A DNA stretch of 64,000 bases from Actinoplanes sp. TFC3 (GTDB lineage: Bacteria > Actinomycetota > Actinomycetes > Mycobacteriales > Micromonosporaceae), in contig NZ_LOJP01000001.1 of NCBI RefSeq assembly GCF_001553785.1, positions 3,830,929 to 3,894,928 of the forward strand, in the 5' to 3' direction. The position numbers and the translations under genes were made by a program. Positions 40,279 through 47,528 of this stretch are shown one piece after another. The notes under the pieces are model-generated. The model was not told the DNA's origin. It searched no databases and saw only the letters and a list, made by a program, of their open reading frames with translations. The first letter of the stretch is position 1; each line of letters starts with the position of its first letter.

Positions 40279-40920
40279 ATGTTCCGGCTCATCCAGCTCC
40301 ACGCTCAGCACGGCGTCCCCCGCATCGGCGTCGATCCCGACGGCTACGGCAGCGAACACGCGGCCCTGGCCCGCTACCGCGAAACCCCCGCCACCTACTT
40401 CGGCATCGGCCGCTTCGACGAATCCGGGCGGCTGGCCGAGATCATCATGGACAGCGAGTGCGGCGACTGCGCCGGGCCGGCTGTGGTCGTACACGCGGAG
40501 ACTTTTCAGCCGTTGTGTGACACCTGCTCGTTCGGCCTGGAGGTGCTGACCGTTCCTGATCTGTCGGTGCGGCTGGGCGTTGCGGTGCGGCTCGCACCGG
40601 TGCTGGCTCCTTCCGGGCGTCATGCGGCCCCCGACGAAAGTTGCGCGGTGACCAACCGGATCGCCCGGGAGCTGATGCAGCACATCGAGGACCCGGTGTG
40701 GCGCATGGAGTTGTGCAGCGAACTGGCCCGCACGCCGGGCGCGGTGAACGGGCTGCTGATCGGGGTCGGCGCGCTGAGCCACCGCGACGTGCTGGACCTG
40801 TACCCGGCGTTGTGCGCGCTCGGCACCCAACTGCCGGGGACCATCCACGCCGACCTGGTCCGGGCCACCGCGCGGCCGCTGTCCCCGGCGGGGGTCGCGG
40901 CGCTGCGGCTGGGTTTGTAG
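40279..40920 (+). CDS. Hypothetical protein with two CxxC motifs
   Basis: A 213-residue protein from ATG 40279 (gggag 8-9 nt upstream). The N-terminal part has ECGDCAG and LCDTCSF about 25 residues apart, which together could bind one zinc ion. The C-terminal half is helical (SCAVTNRIARELMQHI ... VLDLYPALCALGTQLP). There is no signal peptide or membrane segment. I do not recognise a family. A strong hairpin follows the stop. Confidence 0.65.
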   Translation: MFRLIQLHAQHGVPRIGVDPDGYGSEHAALARYRETPATYFGIGRFDESGRLAEIIMDSECGDCAGPAVVVHAETFQPLCDTCSFGLEVLTVPDLSVRLGVAVRLAPVLAPSGRHAAPDESCAVTNRIARELMQHIEDPVWRMELCSELARTPGAVNGLLIGVGALSHRDVLDLYPALCALGTQLPGTIHADLVRATARPLSPAGVAALRLGL

Positions 40921-40929
40921 GCCCGAAGC

Positions 40930-40957
40930 GGCGGGGCCCGGAGACCGAGGCCCCGCC
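40930..40957. terminator. Hairpin terminator
   Basis: Arms ggcggggcc (40930-40938) and ggccccgcc (40949-40957), a perfect 9-bp stem with a 10-nt loop, 10 bp after the preceding stop codon. Confidence 0.65.
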
Positions 40958-40979
40958 CGAGCAAAGCCAGAGGCGGATC

Positions 40980-41183
40980 CTGACCAGGTTCGGCTCGTTC
41001 TTCCACGCCCTGCCCGACATCGGGTACACAGGACCGGTGACCTTCGAATCATTGTCGTCAGCGGTGGTGGCCGCCGGGCTCACCCGTGACCCCGCCATCT
41101 GGCGCACCCTGTGGACCGGCGGCGAAGCCCAGGCCCGCCACGCCCGCGAGTTCCTGGCCAACCAGCTCACGGCCCGGTCCTGA
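40980..41183 (+). pseudogene. C-terminal remnant of a sugar phosphate isomerase/epimerase (TIM-barrel) gene
   Basis: About 68 codons encode FFHALPDIGYTGPVTFESLS, then VVAAGLTRDPAIWRTLW and ARHAREFLANQL. This matches the last strand and helix of xylose-isomerase-like TIM-barrel epimerases. The frame has no start and, upstream of about 40980, runs into a terminator hairpin and the previous gene, so the N-terminal three quarters are gone. Its TGA directly abuts the ATG of the sugar-kinase-like gene, as in an intact operon. Proteins of the two kinds are often encoded together in sugar catabolism loci. Confidence 0.6.
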
Positions 41184-41852
41184 ATGCACTTCGAAGACTT
41201 GGTACGGCGAGCCCGCGCGCTTGTCGTGAACGGTCAGCGGGCGGTCCTGGGCATCGCCGGACCACCCGCGGCGGGCAAGACCACCCTGGCCGAGGAACTC
41301 GCGGCCGCCATCGCCAAGGAGAGCCCGCCGCTCTGGGTGGCACACGTGCCGATGGACGGCTTCCACCTCGCCGACGCCGAGCTGGAACGCCTCGGCAACC
41401 GCGACCGCAAGGGCGCCCCGGACACCTTCGACGCCCTCGGCTACGCCGCCCTGCTGCGCCGGCTGCACGAGGACACCGACGAGATGATCTACGCGCCGGG
41501 CTTCGAGCGGGTCATCGAGCAGCCGATCGCGGGGGCCATCCCGGTTCCCCGCGCGGCTCGCCTGATCATCTCCGAGGGCAATTACCTGCTGGTCGAGGAC
41601 GAGCGCTGGACGCAGGTACGACCGCTGCTCAGCGAGATCTGGTACGCCGAGCTGGACCAGCAGTCGCGCCTGGACCGCCTGATCGCCCGGCACATCCGCT
41701 TCGGCAAGGACGAGCAGTCGGCGATCGCCTGGGCAACCGGCACCGACGAACGCAACGCAGCCGTGATCGCAGCCACCCGCGGACGCGCCGACCTGATCGT
41801 GCCACCCGCGCTGATCCACGGCATCGGCACGCCCCCGGCGCCGGCCCCCTGA
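41184..41852 (+). CDS. P-loop nucleoside/nucleotide kinase family protein (PRK/uridine-kinase-like, possible sugar kinase)
   Basis: A 222-residue kinase. Walker A is GPPAAGKTTLAEEL at about residue 26, followed by VPMDGFHLADAELERLG, the substrate-binding DGFH typical of the PRK/PanK/FrcK group, GAPDTFDALGY, and IISEGNYLLVEDERW as the Walker B region. RLIARHIRFGKDEQSAIAW is the lid. Members phosphorylate nucleosides, pantothenate or sugars such as fructose; the adjoining isomerase remnant favours a sugar role. There is no SD between the genes, so it probably depended on coupling to the lost gene. Confidence 0.85.
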   Translation: MHFEDLVRRARALVVNGQRAVLGIAGPPAAGKTTLAEELAAAIAKESPPLWVAHVPMDGFHLADAELERLGNRDRKGAPDTFDALGYAALLRRLHEDTDEMIYAPGFERVIEQPIAGAIPVPRAARLIISEGNYLLVEDERWTQVRPLLSEIWYAELDQQSRLDRLIARHIRFGKDEQSAIAWATGTDERNAAVIAATRGRADLIVPPALIHGIGTPPAPAP

Positions 41853-41895
41853 CCGGGCGCCACAGGCAGACGCAAGCGCGTGGCAGACTTGCGGC

Positions 41896-43077
41896 GTGTC
41901 AGTGGGTCAGGGTGTCGAGACGCAGCCGCAGCGGCGCAGGGGGCGGGCTGCGCGGTTCGCGGTCATCGTTGTCGCGGTGCTGGTTCTGCTGTTCGGGGTG
42001 CCGTGGTGGACGCTGATCTGGTCCGGTAACCGGTGGCCCACCGCGGTGTTCATCATCGGCACGGCCGTGTTCGCGCTGGCCGCCGCCTGCTTCCCGGCGC
42101 TGATGGCCACCGGGCACGGCGGTCAGCACCGCGACGGCCCGGCCCGCATCGCCGACACCCTGCTGGGCATCGTCTGGGTGCTGTTCGTGCAGGCCATCAT
42201 CGGCAACGTGCTGCGCGCCGTGCTGGCCCTGGCCGGAGTCGCCGACCCGGCCCGCTCGCGGATCGTGACCGCTGTGGTCGCGGTGGTCGCCCTGATCCTG
42301 CTGGCGTGGGGGCACTGGGAGGCAATGCGAGTTTCCCGCGTACGAACAATCGACGTTGATCTTCCTCGGTTGGGCGCCTCGCTCGACGGGTTGAAGGTTG
42401 TGCTGCTCACCGACACCCACTACGGCCCCATCAACCGGACCCGCTGGTCGCGCGGCGTCATCGACGTGGTCAACTCCCTGGAGGCCGACGTGGTGGCGCA
42501 CACCGGCGACATCGCGGACGGCGAGGTGAGCCAGCGCCGCGAGCAGGCTGCCCCGCTGGGAGACGTCCGCGCCAAACTCGCCCGCGTGTACGTCACCGGC
42601 AACCACGAATACTTCTCCGGCGCCCAGCGCTGGGTGGAACACATGGCCTCACTGGGCTGGGAGGCGCTGCACAACCGCCACGTCGTGGTGACCCGCGGCG
42701 ACAGCAGCCTGATCATTGCCGGCGTGGACGACCGCACGGCCGCCGGTTCCGGGGTACCCGGGCACCACATGGACCACGAGACCGCCCTCGCGGGCACCGA
42801 CCCCGGCCTGCCGGTGCTGCTGCTGGCCCACCAGCCACAGCAGATCACCGGGGCGGTGGAGCACGGGGTGGACCTGCAGCTGTCCGGGCACACCCACGGC
42901 GGGCAGATCTGGCCCTTCCACTACCTGGTCCGGCTCGATCAGCCGGTGCTGCAGGGCCTGAGCCGCCACAGCGACCGCACGCAGCTGTACACCTCGCGGG
43001 GCACCGGGTTCTGGGGGCCGCCGTTCCGGGTGTTCGCCCCCAGCGAGATCACGCTGCTGACCTTGCACGCCCGCTAG
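41896..43077 (+). CDS. Membrane metallophosphoesterase (YkuE-like)
   Basis: A 393-residue protein. About four N-terminal membrane helices (AVIVVAVLVLLFGVPWWTLI, AVFIIGTAVFALAAACF, ...) are followed by a calcineurin-like phosphoesterase domain with all five metal motifs: LLTDTHYGP, AHTGDIADGE, VTGNHEYF, LLLAHQP and SGHTHGGQIWP. Related proteins act on phospholipid or lipid-linked pyrophosphate substrates; the exact substrate is unknown. The GTG start at 41896 precedes a second GTG two codons on. The stop lies in the left arm of a bidirectional terminator. Confidence 0.9.
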   Translation: MSVGQGVETQPQRRRGRAARFAVIVVAVLVLLFGVPWWTLIWSGNRWPTAVFIIGTAVFALAAACFPALMATGHGGQHRDGPARIADTLLGIVWVLFVQAIIGNVLRAVLALAGVADPARSRIVTAVVAVVALILLAWGHWEAMRVSRVRTIDVDLPRLGASLDGLKVVLLTDTHYGPINRTRWSRGVIDVVNSLEADVVAHTGDIADGEVSQRREQAAPLGDVRAKLARVYVTGNHEYFSGAQRWVEHMASLGWEALHNRHVVVTRGDSSLIIAGVDDRTAAGSGVPGHHMDHETALAGTDPGLPVLLLAHQPQQITGAVEHGVDLQLSGHTHGGQIWPFHYLVRLDQPVLQGLSRHSDRTQLYTSRGTGFWGPPFRVFAPSEITLLTLHAR

Positions 43078-43100
43078 GGCTGGAGCGGGCCCTAGCGGGC
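43069..43100. terminator. Bidirectional terminator containing both stop codons
   Basis: Perfect 11-bp stem: gcccgctaggg (43069-43079) and ccctagcgggc (43090-43100), loop 10 nt. Each arm, read on its own strand, encodes Ala-Arg-stop of the phosphoesterase and DUF4267 genes respectively. Confidence 0.8.
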
Positions 43101-43463
43101 GAACAGCAGGGCGGCGCTGATCAGCACCACGATCGCGGTTGCGAAGTGGATGCCGAACGCGGTGGCCTTGGAGCCCCCGTGGCGCAGGACGATGAGGGTG
43201 TCGCCCAGCGGGATGATCGCGCAGGCGAGCATGTACCAGCCCACTGCGTGGGCGGTGGAGAAGGCGAGCAGGGCCGCGCCGACCAGGCCGAGGGCCAGAT
43301 CGCGTTCGCCCTTGACGAGCAGGTACGCCCGGTCGCCGTCGACTTTGGCCGGCACGCCATAGCCGGCTGCTGCGGTCTGAGGCGCCAGCAGGAACCGGAA
43401 GCCCAGCCAGACGACAAAGCCGACAACGACGATGGCAAGCCCGTAGGCCACGGGAGTGAGCAT
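43092..43463 (-). CDS. DUF4267 family membrane protein
   Basis: A 123-residue protein of four helices: VAYGLAIVVVGFVVWLGFRFLL, ERDLALGLVGAALLAF, GWYMLACAIIPLGDTLIVL and HFATAIVVLISAALLFA. Between helices one and two is YGVPAKVDGDRAYLLVKGERD, the conserved loop of DUF4267. The function is unknown, but the family is often encoded beside a TetR regulator, as here. ATG 43463 has AAGGAG 9 nt upstream. The shared upstream region with the TetR gene carries CTAGCnnnGCTAG operators, so this gene is probably the TetR target. Confidence 0.88.
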   Translation of the reverse strand: MLTPVAYGLAIVVVGFVVWLGFRFLLAPQTAAAGYGVPAKVDGDRAYLLVKGERDLALGLVGAALLAFSTAHAVGWYMLACAIIPLGDTLIVLRHGGSKATAFGIHFATAIVVLISAALLFAR

Positions 43464-43478
43464 GAGACATCTCCTTTT

Positions 43479-43541
43479 CTAGCACCGCTAGGAATACGAA
43501 CGACGCTAGCAGATCATCGAAAGAATCGCTAGCGATGCTAG
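43479..43541. promoter_or_regulatory. Two TetR-type operators CTAGCnnnGCTAG plus a partial site
   Basis: Site one is ctagcaccgctag (43479-43491), next to the DUF4267 SD; site two is ctagcgatgctag (43529-43541), just before the TetR start. Both are perfect inverted repeats with 3-bp centres. A lone gctagc lies between them (43505-43510). The placement fits control of both divergent genes by the TetR protein. Confidence 0.8.
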
Positions 43542-43551
43542 GATGATTGCC

Positions 43552-44124
43552 ATGACCACCCAGGCACGACGCCGGCGCGAACAGGCCGACCGGGAAAAGC
43601 TGATCATCAAGGCGGCCCGCGACCTGGCCGAGGCCGAAGGCTGGGACGCGGTCACCACCCGCCGCCTGGCGGCCGAGATCGAGTACAGCCAGCCGGTGCT
43701 CTACAGCCACTTCAAGGGCAAGGACGCCATCATGGCCGCCGTCGCCACCGAAGGCTTCACCGACCTGGCGGCCGAGCTGCACACCGCTCGCACGTCAGCG
43801 CCCGAGGCCCGCTTGGCCCTGACCGCTGTCGGTGCGGCCTACGCAGCCTTCGCCGACCGCCGTCCCGCGGTGTACGACGCGATGTTCACCCACGCGGTCG
43901 ACCTGACCTTCGCCTCCCCCGAGACCCCGGCGATTCTGCAGGCGGGGTTCACCGAGCTACTGGAAACGGTGCGCCCGCTCGCGGGGGACGATGACGTGGC
44001 GGCGCTGGCGGAGACGTTCTGGAGTGGGCTGCACGGGCTGGTGACGCTGATGAGAAACGGCCGCCTGCGCCGCGAGGACCACGACAAACGCCTGGCCATC
44101 CTGTTCGGCCGGTTCGCGGCGTGA
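43552..44124 (+). CDS. TetR/AcrR family regulator
   Basis: A 190-residue repressor. The N-terminal helix-turn-helix is AARDLAEAEGWDAVTTRRLAAEI...YSQPVLYSHFKGKDAIMAAV, and the C-terminal ligand domain has the TetR_C pattern (FADRRPAVYDAMFTHAVDLTF, FWSGLHGLVTLM). ATG 43552 is preferred over 43543 for its AGGA spacing. It probably represses itself and the divergent DUF4267 gene through the CTAGC inverted repeats. Its 3' end is tandemly reiterated downstream with a 32-bp period. Confidence 0.92.
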   Translation: MTTQARRRREQADREKLIIKAARDLAEAEGWDAVTTRRLAAEIEYSQPVLYSHFKGKDAIMAAVATEGFTDLAAELHTARTSAPEARLALTAVGAAYAAFADRRPAVYDAMFTHAVDLTFASPETPAILQAGFTELLETVRPLAGDDDVAALAETFWSGLHGLVTLMRNGRLRREDHDKRLAILFGRFAA

Positions 44125-44197
44125 GGTTTCGCTTCTCTGGCCGGATCGCGGCGTGAGCTGCCGTCTCCTCGGTCAGCTCGCGGCTTGAGCCGCGCGG
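44102..44197. repeat. 32-bp period repeat over the TetR gene 3' end
   Basis: The stop region (cggttcgcggcgtgag) recurs as cggatcgcggcgtgag and cagctcgcggcttgag, with the gtgag/gtgag/ttgag positions at 44121, 44153 and 44185, exactly 32 bp apart. Copies two and three lie beyond the stop codon. Confidence 0.65.
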
Positions 44198-44213
44198 CAG
44201 GCGGCAGGCTTCA

Positions 44214-44330
44214 GCCGAAGGTGAGCGGGAAGTCCACCAGGGTCAGCGAGCCCACCGACGCCAGCCCCCTTCGTGCCGACCAGCGCGGGAGCCCCGAATT
44301 CGTTGATCGGTAAGGCAACCGTGTCACCGC
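44214..44330 (-). pseudogene. Possible decayed C-terminal gene fragment
   Basis: On the minus strand one frame reads DTVALPINEFGAPALVGTKG and an adjacent frame continues SVGSLTLVDFPLTFG followed by a stop. Together they look like a single protein tail broken by a frameshift. There is no start, no SD and no recognisable family. Confidence 0.25.
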
Positions 44331-44402
44331 CGGCCCTGCTGAAGCGGCTGCTGCGCTGAAATGCCCCGTCACGCGGTGGTCCTTGTCGGTCACCATGTGA
44401 CT

Positions 44403-45827
44403 ATGGGTCGACTGGGGAGACCAGGGTTGCTGCTCGGCGCGGGGGCCGGGCTGCTTGTGGTGGCCGCGGTGCTGGATCTGCGGCCGTGGCGCTATGTGCC
44501 CTGGCCGGTCCTCGGGTCGGTGCTGGCCGGGCATGTCGTGCTGCTGGTGCTGGGGATTCCCGCGCTGGCCGTGCTGATCACGGGGGCCGGGCTGCGACGG
44601 CGGCGGCCGCGGGACGGGACATGGCCGTGGCTGCTGTCGTACCCGGGGGTGCTGAGCGTGGCGGGCGCGGTGACGGTGCACGGCGTCGCAGCGCTGATCG
44701 TCATGCTGCACCTGGCCGCCCGGTCACCAGCCGCCGAGCGTCCCGCGCTGCAGATCGATGCGATCAAGTACGGGCTGGGCATCGTGGCGGCGGCCGGTGC
44801 GGCGGCGGCGCTCCTCTTGGGGGTACGACGCCAGCAGCACACCGAGCAGGCGCAGGCGTACACCGAGTTGGACGCGGCCGAGCGGCGCGTCACCGACCTG
44901 TACACCAAGGCGGTCGAGCAGCTCGGGCACGCCGACGCCGCGGTCCGGCTCGGGGGCCTGTACGCGCTGGAGCGGGTGGCGCAGAGCTCGGAGCAACAGC
45001 GCCAGACGATCGTCAACGTGCTGTGTGCGTACCTGCGGATGCCCTTGAGCCGTGAGCCCGGCCCGGAATCCCAGGTCCGGCTGACCGCCCAGCGCATCCT
45101 CACCACGCACCTGGCCCCCGGCGGCGGACCGGCGTTCTGGCCGGGCCTGAGCCTCGACCTCACCGGCGCCACCCTGACCGATTTCGATCTGCACAGCGCC
45201 CAGGTCGCCACGGTCCGGTTCAGCGCCGCCACCTTCACCGGCGACACCCGCTTCGATCGCACCTCGTTCACCGGCACGGCCCGCTTCGACGGCGCCACCT
45301 TCACCGGCGTGACCCGCCTCGACAACGCCCACTTCGCCAACGCCGCCATTTTCCGCGCGGCGAGCTTCGGCGAGGCGGCCTGGTTCGGCGGCACCACGTT
45401 CACCCGGGACGCCAGCTTCGACAACGCCCGGTTCGGCAAGGATTCCTGGTGGTACGGCGTGACGTTTCGCGGGGCCGCCTGGTTCGGCAACGCCGCCTTC
45501 ACCGGCGAGACCAGCTTCGAGGACGCGCACTTCGCCGACGCCGCCTGGTTCCGCGGCGCCGCGTTCACCCACTCGGCCCGGTTCCGGCGCGCCCTGTTCT
45601 ACGGCAACGCGCAGTTCGACAACGCCGAGTTCGGTGGGCGCGCGCAGTTCGAGGAGACGACGTACCTGGGTGACGCGACCTTCGACGCGGCGTCGTTCAC
45701 GCAGTTCCCGGGGTTCGGGCAGTGCCGGATCGTACCGCGCGCCGACCGGGCCGACGTGTGGCCGCAGGGGTGGCTGGTCGCCCCGGAGACCGATGACGTG
45801 GGGACGCTGCTCCGCTCGGGTCCGTAA
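44403..45827 (+). CDS. Membrane protein with pentapeptide-like repeats
   Basis: A 474-residue protein. Two to four N-terminal helices and a cytosolic helix (TELDAAERRVTDLYTKAVEQLGHADAAVRLGGLYALERVA) precede a long right-handed beta-helix of pentapeptide repeats from about residue 265: ATFTGDTRFDRTSFTG, ARFDGATFTGVTRLDNAHF, SFDNARFGKDSWWYG. The segment before the repeats is the standard lead-in of actinomycete pentapeptide-repeat membrane proteins. The role is unknown; such coils mimic DNA in Qnr/MfpA but this one is membrane-tethered. ATG 44403 is preferred over 44361. Confidence 0.85.
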   Translation: MGRLGRPGLLLGAGAGLLVVAAVLDLRPWRYVPWPVLGSVLAGHVVLLVLGIPALAVLITGAGLRRRRPRDGTWPWLLSYPGVLSVAGAVTVHGVAALIVMLHLAARSPAAERPALQIDAIKYGLGIVAAAGAAAALLLGVRRQQHTEQAQAYTELDAAERRVTDLYTKAVEQLGHADAAVRLGGLYALERVAQSSEQQRQTIVNVLCAYLRMPLSREPGPESQVRLTAQRILTTHLAPGGGPAFWPGLSLDLTGATLTDFDLHSAQVATVRFSAATFTGDTRFDRTSFTGTARFDGATFTGVTRLDNAHFANAAIFRAASFGEAAWFGGTTFTRDASFDNARFGKDSWWYGVTFRGAAWFGNAAFTGETSFEDAHFADAAWFRGAAFTHSARFRRALFYGNAQFDNAEFGGRAQFEETTYLGDATFDAASFTQFPGFGQCRIVPRADRADVWPQGWLVAPETDDVGTLLRSGP

Positions 45828-45855
45828 GCTCGCCGGACGGGGCAGGAGCCGGCCG

Positions 45856-45876
45856 ACTCTCCCGCGCCGGGAGGGT
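45856..45876. terminator. Hairpin terminator between convergent genes
   Basis: Arms actctcccg (45856-45864) and cgggagggt (45868-45876) form 9 pairs including one G-T, with a 3-nt loop. It lies between the pentapeptide-repeat gene and the MarR gene and touches the MarR stop. Confidence 0.65.
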
Positions 45877-46328
45877 CAGCAGGAGTCCGGCATGGCGCCC
45901 GGCTTGGTGAACAGCAAAGGCATCTCCAGGGCGCCGGCCAGGGTGTTCAGCAGGCGCTCGAAGGTGGCGCGGTCGGCAGCGGGCAGACCCGCCAGAACCT
46001 CCGGCACGCAGTCGTCGATGGCGGCGTAGAGCGACTCGACGCTCTTCTGCCCCAGCGGGGTCGTGCTGACGGTGACGGCCCGGCGGTCGAGGCCGTGGGT
46101 GTCGCGCTGGACCAAGCCCAGCTTCTCGGCGCGAATGACCAGGCCGGTGAGCCCGGGGCGCTCCAGACCCATGCCCTGGGCCAGTTCCTTCATGCCGCGC
46201 GGGCGTTCCTTGAGCATGCACAGCAGCAGGGCCTGCGCGGGCGTGAGGTCGTGCTCGGCGCAGATCTGGGCATGACGGCGCTGGATCAGCACCGAGAGGC
46301 CGAGCATCGTGGTGCCCAAGCCGGCCAT
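45876..46328 (-). CDS. MarR-family transcriptional regulator
   Basis: A 150-residue protein with a winged helix: LTPAQALLLCMLKERPRGMKELAQGMGLERPGLTGLVIRAEKLGLVQRDTHGLDRRAVTVSTT in overlapping pieces, where DxRxxxVxLT is the wing. ATG 46328 has GAGGAG 7 nt upstream. It is divergent from the old yellow enzyme gene, and the shared region contains three TTCGCGGCGCGAA-type palindromes that this regulator probably binds. Such pairs usually respond to an electrophile or oxidant that the reductase removes. Confidence 0.9.
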   Translation of the reverse strand: MAGLGTTMLGLSVLIQRRHAQICAEHDLTPAQALLLCMLKERPRGMKELAQGMGLERPGLTGLVIRAEKLGLVQRDTHGLDRRAVTVSTTPLGQKSVESLYAAIDDCVPEVLAGLPAADRATFERLLNTLAGALEMPLLFTKPGAMPDSC

Positions 46329-46379
46329 CGTCGCACTCCTCACATCTCCCGGTTCACCACGATCGTACCCTTGCGAAAC

Positions 46380-46429
46380 TTCGCGGCGCGAAATAGTTTG
46401 TTTCGCGGCACGAAGTTTCGCGGCGCGAA
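46380..46429. promoter_or_regulatory. Three palindromic operators between MarR and ene-reductase genes
   Basis: Sites ttcgcggcgcgaa (46380-46392), ttcgcggcacgaa (46402-46414, one mismatch) and ttcgcggcgcgaa (46417-46429). Sites one and three are perfect inverted repeats around a central g. Centre spacings are 22 and 15 bp, so site two is not on the same helical face as both neighbours. Confidence 0.8.
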
Positions 46430-46451
46430 AAGATCCGAGGAGACGACGGAC

Positions 46452-47528
46452 ATGAGCAGAGCATTCGAGTCGTACGACCTGGCCGGCACCAAGCTGGCCA
46501 ACCGCATCGCGATGGCGCCGATGACCCGCAGCCGGGCGCACGGGCCGGGCTTGAGTCCCACCGAGCTGACGGCCCAGTACTACGCCCAGCGGGCCAGCGC
46601 CGGGCTGATCATCACCGAGGGCACCCAGCCGTCGGTGATCGGGCAGGGCTACACCAGCACTCCGGGGCTGCACTCGCCGGAGCAGATCGCCGCGTGGCGA
46701 ACGGTGACCGGCGCCGTGCACGCCAAGGGCGGCGTGATCTTCGCGCAGCTCATGCACGCCGGGCGCATCGGGCACCCGAGCCTGCTGCCCGGCGACCTGA
46801 CCCCGGTGGCGCCCTCGGCGGTGCGAGCGGCCGGGCAGGTGTTCACCGACACCGGCCTGCAGGACATGGAAACGCCGAAAGAACTCACCGAGGCCGAGAT
46901 CGAGCAGACCATCGCCGACTTCGCGCAGGCCGGCCGCAACGCGATCGAAGCCGGGTTCGACGGCGTGGAGATCCACGGCGCGAACGGCTACCTCGTGCAC
47001 CAGTTCCTGTCGTCGAATGCGAACCTGCGCACCGACGGCTGGGGCGCCTCGATCGAGGGCCGGGTCCGCTTCGGCGTCGCGGTGGCCACGGCGCTCGCCC
47101 AGGCCATCGGCGGCAACCGCGTCGGCTACCGGATCTCCCCCGGGGGCACCCCGCTCAACGACCTGGCCGAGGAGCACACCGAGCAGCTGTACGACGCCCT
47201 GCTCGCCGGTCTCGCCCCGCTCGGCCTGGCGTACCTGCACGTGCTGGAAAGCCCCGACCGGGAGCTGACCCGGCGGCTGCGCGCACAGTGGCCGGGAACG
47301 TTTGTCCTCAACCCGTTCACCCACCCCGAACCGACCGGCCCGCAATCGCTGACGCTGCTCGAGGACGGGACGGCCGACCTGATCGCCTTCGGCGCGCTGT
47401 TCCTGGCCAACCCGGATCTGCCGGCCCGGCTCGCCGCCGGTGGCCCGTTCAACGCCGCGGACCCCAGCTCGTTCTTCGGCGGCGACCACCGCGGCTACAC
47501 CGACTACCCCGCGCTGGCCGGGAACTAG
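46452..47528 (+). CDS. Old yellow enzyme family alkene reductase (NemA-like)
   Basis: A 358-residue FMN-dependent NAD(P)H oxidoreductase. It begins with LANRIAMAPMTRSRA (FMN-binding loop), has AQLMHAGRIGHPS, and the substrate-binding pair in DGVEIHGANGYLVHQFL (HxxN), then GNRVGYRISPGG and LIAFGALFLANPDLPARL at the phosphate site. Such enzymes reduce activated C=C bonds, nitro groups and quinones. ATG 46452 with GAGGAG upstream is the start. It is divergent from the MarR gene with three operators between. The 3' end overlaps the convergent gene by 4 bp. Confidence 0.94.
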   Translation: MSRAFESYDLAGTKLANRIAMAPMTRSRAHGPGLSPTELTAQYYAQRASAGLIITEGTQPSVIGQGYTSTPGLHSPEQIAAWRTVTGAVHAKGGVIFAQLMHAGRIGHPSLLPGDLTPVAPSAVRAAGQVFTDTGLQDMETPKELTEAEIEQTIADFAQAGRNAIEAGFDGVEIHGANGYLVHQFLSSNANLRTDGWGASIEGRVRFGVAVATALAQAIGGNRVGYRISPGGTPLNDLAEEHTEQLYDALLAGLAPLGLAYLHVLESPDRELTRRLRAQWPGTFVLNPFTHPEPTGPQSLTLLEDGTADLIAFGALFLANPDLPARLAAGGPFNAADPSSFFGGDHRGYTDYPALAGN

